DNA of 62,878 bases from Phycisphaerales bacterium (GTDB taxonomy: Bacteria; Planctomycetota; Phycisphaerae; UBA1845), in the NCBI GenBank assembly GCA_020852275.1, contig JADZBE010000025.1, positions 1-62,878 on the forward strand, given 5' to 3'. The notes below the pieces were generated by a model. That model was not told the DNA's origin. It did not search any database and saw only the letters and a program-made list of their open reading frames with translations. The translations under genes were made by a program, and so were the position numbers. Positions 35,349 through 44,734 of the stretch are shown here, piece after piece (the first letter of the stretch is position 1; the number at the start of each line of letters is the position of its first letter).

Positions 35349-37430
35349 TTATGGGTTGGCCACAAATGAATGGCGTGAAGCAACAGTGAATTGCTGACTG
35401 CCGACATAAGGCGAATCATTCGTAGGGAAGTGCTCAACCCTCACCCTGAAGCTGTATTGGGGTTGTCCCTGAGGGTTTTGGACTCGCCTCACTTGACGCA
35501 CGTTATCTTCCTGATTTCCGTCATTCATATCGGCCGGCGTATCAACGACAAGGATTTCCCAGTCGCCCCCGGTCAGTTTGCCTTCCAAATAGAAGTTAAG
35601 GCTGGTGGGCGACGGGTTTCCCTGGCTGTCCAGTACGGGGTCGCTCTCAGTGGCCATGGCCCGATGCCACACTAGGGTAAGTACGGCGAGGTCATCCGCA
35701 GGGACAACGCCGATATTGAAAGTCTGCTGCTCGAATGGGGCCGCAACTGTTCCATCAACAGTGCGGTAACGCCAAAGCACGGTTTGATAGGCATTCAGCT
35801 GACCCCAGCCAGCCAGTTGCTCCCACTGGGTTTGACCCTGAAAAGGATAGCTAGAATTGACCACAACGGCATGAGCCTGACGCGGCGTCAGGCTTGGACG
35901 AGCTTCGCGCAGTAAAGCCAAGACACCAGCCGCATGTGGGGTGGCCGCGCTCGTGCCACCAAAGCCTACAAAGAGCAGACCCGGCCAAACCCAACAGAAA
36001 CGAGTCGTATTTATTTCGCTCCCCGGGGCGCAGAGATCGGGTTTCCGCCGAAGATCAAAGGTCGGCCCCGAGCATGAATCTGTAGCGATCGTGTCGTCCG
36101 ATCGCACTACCGTTCCGTGGTCGTTGTAGTTCGCAACAGAAATCGCATTGTAAGCGCCAGAGGGAGGCTCCAAGGGGCCGTTGGATCCAGAATTTCCGGC
36201 AGCCTGAGCAACAGGCGCACCTCCTGCATGGACGACCCAATCCATATTACGCGAGGTGATGTGGTTGGCATCTGTAGCCTCGTGGTTGTTGTTGTAAGTA
36301 ATGGTTCTCATGCTGCAACTGACAATGTCCGCATTGGGGCCAACAGCACTCGGAAGCGTTGCTGCCCAACTCAGTCCTTCCAAGACAAGCGACCACGATG
36401 GAGTGAAGTAGTCATTTAAAGGACATTGAGTGCAACTGCGAACACACAGGCAATTCGCGGAGTTTGGAACCTCATGGATCATTTTCGCCACGACTGGCGT
36501 CGAACCATATGCGATGCCGACATAGGAATCGCAAGAGTCGGAGCACTCACCTTCACAGATGGGGGGACAGTCGCCGTCTGTGCAGCATTCGTCGGGTTGC
36601 GTGAATATGATGCCAGCGACGTTCGTTCCGTGCCCTTGCTGGCCCGAGCACTCGCACCAATCCGTCGCATCTCTTCCATCCCGGCACGCGAAGTTCTTCT
36701 GGTTGGATGCCGTGGGAACGGGAAGGCGCGGATGGTCCGGCGCCAGGCCGGTGTCCACCACCGCCACTTTCACGCCCGCGCCGGTGTACGGCACGCCGGC
36801 GACTTCGCCGTTGTGGACGCGGTCGGCCTCGATGCTGAGGCGGCTGATGTCCAGTTGCGGCTCGATGGGCAGGTCGAGCCAGATTTCCTTGATGCCTTCC
36901 ACGTCGCAGAGTTTCTCGATCTCGTCGCGCGTCGCCGTGGCCGGGAGCAACTGGCTGGCCTCGTGCAGTTGGCGCACGCGCGGACCGAGAATGGCGCGCG
37001 CGGCTTCCAATACTTGCGGAACGTCCTGCGCGACAATGCCGGCGTAGTTCCAATAGTGCGCTTCGTATGCAACCTCCTGCTTTTCGACCAGCGAGCGGTC
37101 GAAATCTCTTGCCTCGCGCTCGGCCAGCTCCAGTTCAGTTTCCGAAATATCCTCGCCTTTCTCGCAGCGTTGCTGCAAGTCCTCCCACGTGAGCCAGCGG
37201 GCCGTGCATGCGTTGTACTCATCCGGCGCGGGCAGCATCGACTCCAGCTCGAACGGCGCGCGCGAAAGCCGCGCGACCACGATGATGGAATGCTCCGCGT
37301 CCGGCTTCTCCTCCATCGCGCGGATCAGATCAGGATCGATGAAGGGGCCACTCGCTCCGTCGCCGCCGCCGACTGCCGCCGAACCCATCGCGACGCGCGG
37401 TGAAAGCGGGATGATCGTCAAGGCGAGCAT
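35349..37430 (-). CDS. secreted subtilisin-like (S8) serine protease
   Basis: A 693-residue S8 peptidase. The catalytic Asp (VAVVDTGLAPDHP), His (QQGHGTNVAGI) and Ser (FGGTSAATPHAAGVL) fall near residues 226, 265 and 491; the oxyanion Asn is in AQAAGNSGSNG. A Cys-rich insert (CCTDGDCPPICEGECSDSC) follows the His. A propeptide-like region precedes the domain, and a P-domain-like beta region ends the protein (EILVVDTPADMNDGNQEDN, FRVRVEHFPTNDSPYVG). The ATG at 37430 gives a short signal peptide; the open frame runs upstream to 37613 through repeat sequence. A secreted partner gene follows, and a related protease/partner pair is at 59237-62878. Confidence 0.9.
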   Translation of the reverse strand: MLALTIIPLSPRVAMGSAAVGGGDGASGPFIDPDLIRAMEEKPDAEHSIIVVARLSRAPFELESMLPAPDEYNACTARWLTWEDLQQRCEKGEDISETELELAEREARDFDRSLVEKQEVAYEAHYWNYAGIVAQDVPQVLEAARAILGPRVRQLHEASQLLPATATRDEIEKLCDVEGIKEIWLDLPIEPQLDISRLSIEADRVHNGEVAGVPYTGAGVKVAVVDTGLAPDHPRLPVPTASNQKNFACRDGRDATDWCECSGQQGHGTNVAGIIFTQPDECCTDGDCPPICEGECSDSCDSYVGIAYGSTPVVAKMIHEVPNSANCLCVRSCTQCPLNDYFTPSWSLVLEGLSWAATLPSAVGPNADIVSCSMRTITYNNNHEATDANHITSRNMDWVVHAGGAPVAQAAGNSGSNGPLEPPSGAYNAISVANYNDHGTVVRSDDTIATDSCSGPTFDLRRKPDLCAPGSEINTTRFCWVWPGLLFVGFGGTSAATPHAAGVLALLREARPSLTPRQAHAVVVNSSYPFQGQTQWEQLAGWGQLNAYQTVLWRYRTVDGTVAAPFEQQTFNIGVVPADDLAVLTLVWHRAMATESDPVLDSQGNPSPTSLNFYLEGKLTGGDWEILVVDTPADMNDGNQEDNVRQVRRVQNPQGQPQYSFRVRVEHFPTNDSPYVGSQQFTVASRHSFVANP

Positions 37431-37993
37431 GACGAGGCTCAGCCCAGTCGGCAGGCGCGAGAGGTCACGTCGAACGCACCTCCGCGCAGGCTGTGCTCCG
37501 ACCGGTAGGCAAAACTCCGCACAGGATGAATCCCGCGGCTCGCCGAATTCGCGCGGGCTGAAGCCCGCGGCTCGCTGCGTCGGCAACGCCACCGCGCAGG
37601 TACAGAGTTGCAACCTCCGCGCGCAGCGGCGGAGAGAGAGAGAGAGAGTGTGTGTGTGTGTGTGTGTGAGAACCCGTCCCCGTTACGCCGGGGCCTTCCC
37701 GGTCAGCTTCCATCCGCATTCGGACCTCCTTTCGGTCAGGCGAACCTCAACCGGCCCGAGCAGAAGAGCATTCTACCTCGGGGCCAGTTGGCGGGCAAGG
37801 CGGTGCCGGCGACCCACGCGGGGTGAATCCGACGGGCCTTGCCGTGCCTTTTCGCACCGTCTCCGCACGGGCCCTCCGCGTTGCCATCGGGCGCATTCCC
37901 GCGTATATTTTGACCGATTCGCCGGTTTCCCGTGCAGGAACGTTGGACCGGCGGCGCACGGGGCGGCGCGGTTACGCCTTGGAGAGACGGTTC
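37431..37993. other. divergent intergenic region with palindrome and microsatellite
   Basis: Holds the perfect palindrome CGCGGGCT-GA-AGCCCGCG (37552-37569) between two CCCGCGGCTCG direct repeats, and a GA/GT microsatellite (37632-37668). It contains the promoters of the protease (left) and the PPIase fusion (right). No other gene is seen. Confidence 0.65.
37632..37668. repeat. compound GA/TG dinucleotide microsatellite
   Basis: Eight GA units followed by ten TG units, without interruption, about 200 bases upstream of the S8 protease start. Confidence 0.9.
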
Positions 37994-39160
37994 ATGACGA
38001 GTTGGATGTTGCTTTTTATCACCGTGGCGGGCGCGGTCGCCCTCCCGTATCAGGAGGAACCCACCCCCATGCCGGTGGAACAGGAACATAAGGAAGGGGA
38101 GCAGGAAACCAAGGACAAGCCCGCCGAGTCCAAGGGCGGCGGAGAGGGCCTCCTGGCCGTCATGGTGACGGAGAAGGGGGACATCTGGCTGACGCTGTTT
38201 CCGGAGCAGGCGCCGGTGACGGTGGCCAACTTCGTGAACCTGGCGCAGCGCGGGTTTTACGACGGGCTGAAGTTCCATCGCGTGATCGCGGATTTCATGA
38301 TCCAGGGCGGCGACCCGACGGGGACGGGGCGCGGCGGACCGGGCTACCGCTTCGACGACGAGTTCGACCCGGCGCTGCGACACAGCGGACCGGGCGTGCT
38401 CTCGATGGCCAACAGCGGACCGGGAACCAACGGCAGCCAGTTCTTCGTGACGCACAAGGAGACGCCCTGGTTGGACGACAAGCACACGGTCTTCGGGCGC
38501 GTGGTGGACGGGCAGGACGCCGTCGATGCCATCGAGGGCAACGACGAGCTTAAGGCCGTCGTGATCCTCGGCGATACCGCGAAGGTCCTCGAAGCGCAGG
38601 CCGATCAGGTCGCCCAGTGGAACAAGATGCTTGAGCGCAAGTTCCCGGCCAAGGAGAGTGCGGCGGGCGAGGACAAAATGAAATCCCTGAAGGACGCCGC
38701 GGGGCGCATGCGCGCCAAGGCGGCGTCGGTGATGGCGACGATTGAAAAGGCGTCCAAGGCCAAGAAGGAAGAGGGGGAGAAGCAGGCGGGTGAGTTTAAG
38801 AAGAAGCTGGAGATGGCTCGGGCGAAGGGCACGACGTCCGAATCCGGACTGATCTACTGGGACGAGAAGGTCGGCGACGGCGCATCGCCCGAGCCATCCG
38901 GGCAGGTGACGATCCACTACAGCGGCTACCTGGAAGACGGCTACAAGTTCGACACCTCGCGCGACGGCGAGCCGATGACGCACGCCTCGCAGGGATTCGT
39001 CAAGGGATTCAACGAGGCGCTGGCGACGATGAAGATCGGCGGAAGGCGCTGGTTCATCATCCCGGCCGCGCTGGGCTACGGCGCGAAGGGCATCCCGCAG
39101 GCGAAGATTCCGCCGAACGCGACGCTGGTTTTCGACGTGGAACTGCTTGAAGTGCACTGA
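37994..39160 (+). CDS. secreted cyclophilin-FKBP fusion peptidyl-prolyl isomerase
   Basis: A 388-residue protein with two different PPIase folds. After a signal peptide ([16 protein letters not shown]) and an acidic linker comes a cyclophilin domain (residues 55-205) with the active-site string [38 protein letters not shown] and VFGRVVDG. Then comes a Lys/Ala-rich coiled-coil linker (205-285). An FKBP domain (285-388) has [49 protein letters not shown] and [16 protein letters not shown]. Both active sites look complete. ATG 37994 is preceded by GGAGA. It likely folds exported proteins in the periplasm. queD starts 12 bases after the stop, suggesting co-transcription. Confidence 0.93.
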   Translation: MTSWMLLFITVAGAVALPYQEEPTPMPVEQEHKEGEQETKDKPAESKGGGEGLLAVMVTEKGDIWLTLFPEQAPVTVANFVNLAQRGFYDGLKFHRVIADFMIQGGDPTGTGRGGPGYRFDDEFDPALRHSGPGVLSMANSGPGTNGSQFFVTHKETPWLDDKHTVFGRVVDGQDAVDAIEGNDELKAVVILGDTAKVLEAQADQVAQWNKMLERKFPAKESAAGEDKMKSLKDAAGRMRAKAASVMATIEKASKAKKEEGEKQAGEFKKKLEMARAKGTTSESGLIYWDEKVGDGASPEPSGQVTIHYSGYLEDGYKFDTSRDGEPMTHASQGFVKGFNEALATMKIGGRRWFIIPAALGYGAKGIPQAKIPPNATLVFDVELLEVH

Positions 39161-39172
39161 GCGGGGCGGGAG

Positions 39173-39592
39173 ATGATCGAATCGTTGGACGCGATATTCC
39201 AGCGCCGCGAGACCCTTGAGAGCGGACCCTCGTCGCGCGTTCGGCTCGTGCGGCGGTTCACGTTCGAGGCCGCGCATCGCCTGCCGCACGCGCCGGCGGG
39301 TCATCGCTGCCAGCGTTTGCACGGGCACAGCTTCCAGATCGAGCTGGTCTGCGAGGGGGAAGTGGACGATCAGACGGGGTGGCTGATCGACTTCGGCGAC
39401 ATCAAGGCCGCGTTCGAGCCGTGGCTGGAGAAGCTGGATCATCATTATCTGAACGAAGTTCCGGGGCTGGAGAACCCGACGTCTGAAAACCTTGCGCGGT
39501 GGATCTGGGCGCGGGTCAAGCCGCGGCTGCCCGTTTTGGCGCAAGTGACGGTGTCGGAGACGTGCAGCGCGCGGTGCGAGTATCGCGGATAG
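39173..39592 (+). CDS. queD: 6-carboxytetrahydropterin synthase QueD-like
   Basis: A 139-residue enzyme of the PTPS/QueD family, acting on dihydroneopterin triphosphate in the queuosine (preQ0) route. The zinc His residues are in FEAAHRLPH and LHGHSFQ, the catalytic Cys is in [10 protein letters not shown], and [20 protein letters not shown] and [12 protein letters not shown] follow as expected. The first 25 residues before [10 protein letters not shown] are longer than usual, so the real start may be a downstream GTG. It sits 12 bases after the PPIase gene. No queC, queE or queF is in the window. Confidence 0.9.
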   Translation: MIESLDAIFQRRETLESGPSSRVRLVRRFTFEAAHRLPHAPAGHRCQRLHGHSFQIELVCEGEVDDQTGWLIDFGDIKAAFEPWLEKLDHHYLNEVPGLENPTSENLARWIWARVKPRLPVLAQVTVSETCSARCEYRG

Positions 39593-39736
39593 CCCCAGTG
39601 GGACCTTGTGCCCGGTACCCCACGTGGGAATGGGCGCATCGAAAGGCAAGTTAGAACAACAACAGGCGGGGGATCCGCGTCGGACGTGTGACTCGGGCAA
39701 CTCGCGTTTTGGGGACGATCCCCAAAGGAGAACTTC

Positions 39737-40657
39737 ATGAGCAAGGCGATGGGTGTTTTCGCGGTGGTGGCGATCGGGTCGGCGCTGGGCGTCGGCGCGG
39801 CCTTCTGTCCGGATGACTGCTGCCTGATGGGCAAGGGTTCATGCGGCGTGTCGGCGGCGATGGCGCAGGAGACGACGCCGCACTGCGGCGGAGCGCAGAC
39901 CGCGGGTGCGAAGCAGGAAGGCAAGCCGGGTTGCACCGCAGGGCAGACGACGGGCGGCGGCTGCTGCGCGTCGAAGACGGCCGGTCAGGACGCCAAGAGC
40001 GGCTGCTGCGCGGGGATGGCGTCCGCGAAGGCGGAGGGTTGTCCGAAGACCGCGATGTGCGACAAGACGCTGGCATCCATGCCGAAGATGATGTACCGCG
40101 TCGGTGAGAAGGAACTGTGCTGCCCGAACGGCGCCGGCGAAGAGGCCAAGACGAGCGGCAAGCCGATCCAGTACGTTGTCGCCGGAGAAGTGTTCGCTGC
40201 CGAGGGCGACGCCAAGGTCAAGCTCGTGTCCGCCGTGGAGACGTACAACACGGACCTGCTCACCATGCAGTTCTCCGCGGGCAGCGAATGCTTCAAGTGC
40301 CCGGTCACCGCCGAGGAGGCCGCGAAGAAGGCCGGCGCCGCGATGAAGTATCGCACGGCCGGCATGGACTTCGACTCGAAGGAGAAGGCGGTGCAGGCGC
40401 TGGAGGCGGCGAAGAAGGCCGCCGGTGAAGTGAAGCTGGCTGCATTCGTCGGCGACAAGGAATTCGGCTGCTGCGTCGAGGCGGGCAAGGTCGCGAAGGA
40501 GACGGGCAAGGAAGTCACCTACGTCGTCGGCGACCAGAAGACCTGCTGCGAAATCACCGGCAAGCTGAACTTCGCGATGGCGAAAGCCAAGGCGATCGTC
40601 TCCGCCGCCGCCGAGTTGGCGCTGGCGACGGGCGCGCAGACGACGACTGGCGCGTAG
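39737..40657 (+). CDS. secreted Cys-rich protein with three repeated domains
   Basis: A 306-residue exported protein. The signal region MGVFAVVAIGSALGVGAA is followed by a Cys/Gly-rich low-complexity part with many CC and CxxxC pairs (CPDDCC, GGGCCASK, SGCCAGMA). Three related units of about 60 residues follow, each with a Cys pair next to an EAAKKAG or GEEAKTSGKP helix and a YVVAG or YRTAG strand (ELCCPNGAG, CFKCPVTAEEAA, FGCCVEAGKVAKETG). This looks like a metal-binding or redox scaffold, and I do not recognise a named family. GGAG lies nine bases before the ATG. It stands alone. Confidence 0.75.
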   Translation: MSKAMGVFAVVAIGSALGVGAAFCPDDCCLMGKGSCGVSAAMAQETTPHCGGAQTAGAKQEGKPGCTAGQTTGGGCCASKTAGQDAKSGCCAGMASAKAEGCPKTAMCDKTLASMPKMMYRVGEKELCCPNGAGEEAKTSGKPIQYVVAGEVFAAEGDAKVKLVSAVETYNTDLLTMQFSAGSECFKCPVTAEEAAKKAGAAMKYRTAGMDFDSKEKAVQALEAAKKAAGEVKLAAFVGDKEFGCCVEAGKVAKETGKEVTYVVGDQKTCCEITGKLNFAMAKAKAIVSAAAELALATGAQTTTGA

Positions 40658-41094
40658 GCGGTGCTTGACCTGCGGAAGTTCAACTTCCATCTGAGCATCA
40701 ACGGGGGGGCCGGCGCATCAGCCGGTTCCCCTTCGTTGTTTCCGGCGCATCGCCGAAACCCGCGCAGTGCCGAACGCACGTGCAACCTTGGCATCCGCAA
40801 GCAGGCTCGATCCCCGCTCGGAACCCGTAGCGCAAGCGAGGGCGCAATGTCCGGGCGGCTCCGGCATCCGGGCTTCCCTTGCTTGCCCTACGGGTAAGGA
40901 TTCCCTTGCTTGCGCTGCGGGTTCTGAATCCCTTGGCTGCGCTGCGGCTGACTCCGATGGAGGTCGGGCGTATAATGGAGATCAGCCGGGGATGGCCGTG
41001 GGAAAGCGTCTGGGCGACGCGACGGGGAGGATTCGCGGACACCGGGCAGGGGACTCTCGCGGGGGGGCGCTGCGCCGGGACAGGAGGAAGCAGG
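40658..41094. other. intergenic region with GTAGCGC repeat
   Basis: A complete GTAGCGC-family element at 40817-40935 is the only structure recognised. The right end, 40960-41090, presumably carries the promoter of the CxxCH protein gene. No gene seen. Confidence 0.6.
40817..40935. repeat. GTAGCGC-family inverted-repeat element
   Basis: Left arm GAACCCGTAGCGCAAGCGAG. Two tandem right arms, CCCTTGCTTGCCCTACGGG and CCCTTGCTTGCGCTGCGGGT. Left and right arms are near reverse complements. Confidence 0.75.
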
Positions 41095-41922
41095 ATGAAG
41101 AAGCACAAGCGCTTATCGGTCGTGGTCGTGGCGGGGCTTACGCTGACGCTGGGCGCGCTGGTGGAGGCACGGCGCTCGGGCGCGGCCGCGGGTTACAACG
41201 GCAGCATCGCCAGCTCGGGTCTGACCTGCATGGAGTGCCACACGCCCGGCACGGGCGGGAGCGGCTCGGTCGAGATTCTCGGCGTCCCCGCGGAGTATGA
41301 GTTGGGCATGGCGTATGACCTCACGGTGCGCGTGTCCGATGCGGCGCAGCTCGGCGGCGGCTTTCAGCTCAGCGCCGAGGACGCGGACGGCAATCGCGCC
41401 GGCGACCTGACGCTCACGGACACCGCGCGGACCAAGTACTCCGGCTCGACGCACCACTTTGTCACGCACACGAGCGACGGCGTGGACGACTCGATCGCCA
41501 ACTGGGCGGCCAATGGCGGCTCCGTCGAGTACCCCGTTCGCTGGACGGCGCCGATGTCCGGCATGGGCACGATCACGTTCTACGCCGCGGGCAACGCGAT
41601 CAACGACAACTTCCTCACCACTGGCGATTACATTTACCTCACGCAGGTTCCGTCACTGCCCAGCGGCTTCGACTGCGGCGCGATCAACTCCGTCAGCGCC
41701 AAGTGCAAGGACGGGGCGTTCAAGGTCGTCGGACTCGCCAAGACTTCGCTCGCCGAAGGCACGATGCTGCATATGACGCTCGACGGCGGCGCCACGAAGA
41801 TGGCCACGGTCAATCGCCGCGGAAAGGCGAAAGCGAACTGGAAGAACGTCGCCGGCGGGGGGCACACCGTCTGCCTCGTCGAATGTCCCGGCGAGTGCGG
41901 CTCGACGACGTGCAATCCGTAG
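41095..41922 (+). CDS. exported CxxCH protein (Reeler/choice-of-anchor-V-like)
   Basis: A 275-residue exported protein. The signal peptide (MKKHKRLSVVVVAGLTLTLG) is followed at once by GYNGSIASSGLTCMECHTPG with a CxxCH haem or metal motif. A beta-sandwich domain (VPAEYELGMAYDLTVRVSDA, GGFQLSAEDADG, THHFVTHTSDG, GTITFYAAGNAINDN) resembles choice-of-anchor-V or Reeler-type modules. The C-terminal 85 residues (CGAINSVSAKCKDG, RRGKAKANWKNVAGG, HTVCLVECPG) are a distant relative of the C-terminal domain of the subtilisin partners. The ATG at 41095 has AGGAGG at ideal spacing. The role is unknown. Confidence 0.8.
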   Translation: MKKHKRLSVVVVAGLTLTLGALVEARRSGAAAGYNGSIASSGLTCMECHTPGTGGSGSVEILGVPAEYELGMAYDLTVRVSDAAQLGGGFQLSAEDADGNRAGDLTLTDTARTKYSGSTHHFVTHTSDGVDDSIANWAANGGSVEYPVRWTAPMSGMGTITFYAAGNAINDNFLTTGDYIYLTQVPSLPSGFDCGAINSVSAKCKDGAFKVVGLAKTSLAEGTMLHMTLDGGATKMATVNRRGKAKANWKNVAGGGHTVCLVECPGECGSTTCNP

Positions 41923-42476
41923 AACGGCGCCGTGAATCGCCAGGGTTCGATCGTCGAGTCGTCTGAATCGGAGTGCTCCCGTCGCGAGGAGCCGCCCACT
42001 GGATGTCGGCGCGGCTCGCCCGAGTGTCGACGCGGCGCGCCGTGTTTCTGTCGCGTCCCGGATCCACGGCCTGCGAGAAGAACCGCGCCAAGCCCGCGAC
42101 ACCCGGGCCTGTCATTCGGTGGTGGAAATCGAAACCGGGCTTGGGGACCGTCACCCCCCGCGCAGGCGGGGGTCCAGTCCGCTCCGGAAAACCGCTGGGT
42201 TCTCGCCTCGTCGCAGGGCGCCGGCTGGACGGCCGCCTTCGCGGGAATGCCGATCGCGGGCTTTCCCCACGGGCTGTCCTGCGAATGCCGCGGCGGAGAA
42301 ACTCCTAACGTCTTCCTGCGCGCGTGGTCAGCAACTGTGGAGACCCGCCCTCGGCAGTGCGCGCGGAGGTCCAGGCACGTTGAGGGGCGAGAGGCGTCGT
42401 CTATCGGATCGCCCGAGCTTGGCAGCATGCATGGAGCGTCCGCGGCAAGCCGCGGTTTGCGAAGAGAGGGGACACG
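41923..42476. other. intergenic region with CCCGCGCAGGCGGG repeat pair
   Basis: Composite repeat at about 42155-42255 (GTCACCCCCCGCGCAGGCGG and an inverted CGCCTTCGCGGGAATG partner). The rest is GC-rich without coding signal on either strand. Confidence 0.6.
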
Positions 42477-42956
42477 ATGAGTGCTTCCGATACGGTTCAG
42501 GTCACGAGACGCAGACCCAAGGTCTCGAAGTTCGTTCCGGGCTGCGTGCTTTGCTGGATCGGCGGGATGGTTGCGATCTTCAACTGCCCGGGGCTGAGCG
42601 GGTGCGTCTCGCGCGAACCTGACGCTGGGAGCGATGTTGTGCTGAAGGAACTGGAGCGGCAGCACGACATGGCGCAGCGCGAATACGCCGCGCTGGGGGG
42701 CGGCGTCGTGGATCGTCTCGTCGACGCGTGGAAGAACCTGCCGCCGGAGACGCAGCAACGGCTCAACGAACTCCGCGGCAAGCTGAACCAACTGGAAATC
42801 CCTCTTTGGGAAGCACGAGCGAAGGTGGAGCTGCGTGCCGGTGAACCACGACCCTGGGGCGGCTCAATCTTCTGGACGCTTGTAGGCATGGGTGTCGCCG
42901 TGCTCGGACTGCGCGGAGTTTACCAATCATATCAGGCGCCGGCGGTCAGCCCCTGA
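42477..42956 (+). CDS. putative lipoprotein with C-terminal membrane helix
   Basis: A 159-residue protein. A basic start (TRRRPKVSK) and hydrophobic stretch end in the lipobox LSGC near residue 44, which suggests lipid attachment at Cys. A helical, charged middle (VVLKELERQHDMAQREYAAL, LPPETQQRLNELRGKLNQLE) and a last membrane helix (SIFWTLVGMGVAVLGL) follow. AGAGGGG precedes the ATG. No family is recognised; the two anchors with a coiled middle could bridge or scaffold a membrane. It is preceded by a repeat-filled gap. Confidence 0.65.
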   Translation: MSASDTVQVTRRRPKVSKFVPGCVLCWIGGMVAIFNCPGLSGCVSREPDAGSDVVLKELERQHDMAQREYAALGGGVVDRLVDAWKNLPPETQQRLNELRGKLNQLEIPLWEARAKVELRAGEPRPWGGSIFWTLVGMGVAVLGLRGVYQSYQAPAVSP

Positions 42957-43094
42957 ACCGGCAGGCTCGCTCGACGCATCCTTGATTGCGCGTATGATCG
43001 CCAAGCGATTTTTTCGGCGAGCGGGCGCGTGCGCGGAATCTTCCGCGCGCCCGGATCACCCGATGCCGCAGGTCATACCAAGGGGGCCTTGCCC

Positions 43095-43607
43095 ATGGAC
43101 ATCCGCCGTGCGCTGAAAGGTCAATACCACGCCGCCTTGGGGATGTTGCGCCAGGCGATCGAGCTGTGCCCGGACGAGTTGTGGAACGGCGGGCCTGCGC
43201 CGGTTCCATTCTGGCAGGTCGCGTATCACACCGTGCACGCCACCGACATGTACCTTCAGCCGACGCTCGAGGACTTCCGCCGGTGGGAGCATCATCGCGA
43301 AGGGTACGACGACCTTCCCTGGCCCGTGGACAGCGGACCGAAGTTCGACCACCCGTATGCGAAGGCGCAGATCATGGAGTACTGGGGCCTGTGCGACGCC
43401 TCGGTCGATGCGGCCGTGGACCGGCTCGATCTCGATGCCCCGGACTGCGGGTTCCCCTGGCACAAGGGCATGCCCAAGCTGGAGCATCAACTGCACAACA
43501 TCCGGCACATCCAGCATCACGCCGCGCTGCTCGCCGGCCGGCTCCGCGCCGCCAACGGCACGGACGTGCGCTGGGTCCGCAGCAACGGCTGGATGTACAC
43601 GCCGTAG
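43095..43607 (+). CDS. DinB-like helical-bundle protein
   Basis: A 170-residue all-helical protein with the DinB/YfiT pattern. LKGQYHAALGMLRQAIEL is in the first helix, His in WQVAYHTVHATDMYL, then a loop with Trp and Pro. The C-terminal HNIRHIQHHAALLAGRLR supplies the other metal His residues. DinB-like proteins are metal-binding bundles, often thiol-dependent transferases for low-molecular-weight thiols; the substrate is unknown here. ATG at 43095 is chosen over upstream sequence that looks non-coding. A CATGCTC hairpin (43692-43721) lies downstream in an otherwise empty gap. Confidence 0.8.
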   Translation: MDIRRALKGQYHAALGMLRQAIELCPDELWNGGPAPVPFWQVAYHTVHATDMYLQPTLEDFRRWEHHREGYDDLPWPVDSGPKFDHPYAKAQIMEYWGLCDASVDAAVDRLDLDAPDCGFPWHKGMPKLEHQLHNIRHIQHHAALLAGRLRAANGTDVRWVRSNGWMYTP

Positions 43608-43691
43608 GATCCGCGGGCGCTCCGTGTTCAAGGCCCAGCACGCAGTGCATTGCCGCGAGCCGACGCTCCCTCACTCGCTTCGGTCGGGTGG

Positions 43692-43721
43692 CGTGCTCTC
43701 GCTGTACTCAGCGTGAGCATG
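43692..43721. repeat. CATGCTC-family hairpin
   Basis: CGTGCTCTCGCTG-TACT-CAGCGTGAGCATG flanked by GGGTGG, one of seven copies in the window (also 28750, 28861, 31123, 31194, 34276, 60237). Confidence 0.8.
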
Positions 43722-43889
43722 TGGATTCATCCGCGCGGCATTCCAATGACGAGATCTCTTGCGGATTGGCGGCGACGAAACCCAATCCGCATCCCTCCTC
43801 AGCGACCGCCCAGCCGTGCCCGCAAAGTGCTTCGCGTCACTCCAGCGCCTGGCAACCGCATTCGTCTGCATGGCTGGTGCAAGGCAGGT

Positions 43890-44669
43890 TCACGGCTGCT
43901 GTGCGTATGACAGTTCGTAACTCCCCCTGCGGGAGAATCGGAGGAACCCCAAGTCGCGAAGCACTTGCAACTGCTGCCGAAGCTTCGGTCGAATGTTGAC
44001 GTTGCGAGGGTGCAAACGCTGGAGCTCCGCCTCAAAGCCGTAGACATCCTGCAAGGTGAACCGTTCGCGGCCCAGCTGGTGAACGACGCGAAGCACATCG
44101 AGCGTCCACCCGCGAACGGCTGCACTCAGCCCCGACAGCGGACGCGTGCGATCGTACTGGGCGCGAACGGATCGCACTGAGTGCACGAACCCGTCGGTGA
44201 CAAGGTGCAGCTTTCCCTCTGGCGGAATCGCTGAAAGCAGGATGTTGCACCCGACCCAACCCGCTCGGCGGGCAGCCGGACCAAGGGGCTTTCGACGCTC
44301 AACAACTGACTCCACGAAGAAGAACGACGGAACAAGCAGTAGGTTCCGCACCGTCCAATCGTGCGATTACTGAAGCACGAATAGATTCGGGACGTGGCCG
44401 CCTCGAACCGCCCGAATCATTGCTTCATGCCCGGCGTCTGGAATCTTCGTCCCATTCCAGGACGCACCTCCCTTGAGTTGGAAAGTCGCGCAGCAATCCG
44501 GACACGTGTAATCAACAGCAGGTGAGTTGACAGGCAAGGAGCGAATCTCGCCGGATTCGCACGCCGGACAGTACAATTCACGTCGCGCCCAATCCTCCGT
44601 GATGACCCGTGCAATCTGGGACGGGCTCCGGTAGCCTTGTGCAAGCGTCTGGTTCATTTCAAGCCGCAT
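43890..44669 (-). pseudogene. DpnI-type methyl-directed restriction endonuclease, interrupted by a nonsense codon
   Basis: Read through one in-frame TAA at 44367-44369, this encodes a 259-residue protein that matches DpnI along its whole length. It has MRLEMNQTLAQGYRSPSQ, VITEDWARRELYCPACE, a second CPDC zinc knuckle and the PD-D/ExK core (VDYTCPDC then FQLKGG). After the stop come KPLGPAARRAGWVGCNILLS, GKLHLVTDG, the winged-helix region RGWTLDVLRVVHQLG and the end RPKLRQQLQVLRDLGFL. DpnI cuts adenine-methylated GATC. The stop falls where DpnI has a Tyr, so one base change explains it. The core Glu is Gln here, as in some PD-D/ExK enzymes. No methylase is adjacent, as expected for this type. 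Confidence 0.88.
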
Positions 44670-44734
44670 GGCGCGATTTACCGATTCACACAGGATTCAC
44701 CCGGATCGTGGTCCTGGCTGCTGACCATCAATGG

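Noticed and set aside
37431..37613. N-terminal extension of the S8 protease to 37613
   Set aside because: The DNA consists of palindromic and direct repeats and the peptide has no export features until residue 62.
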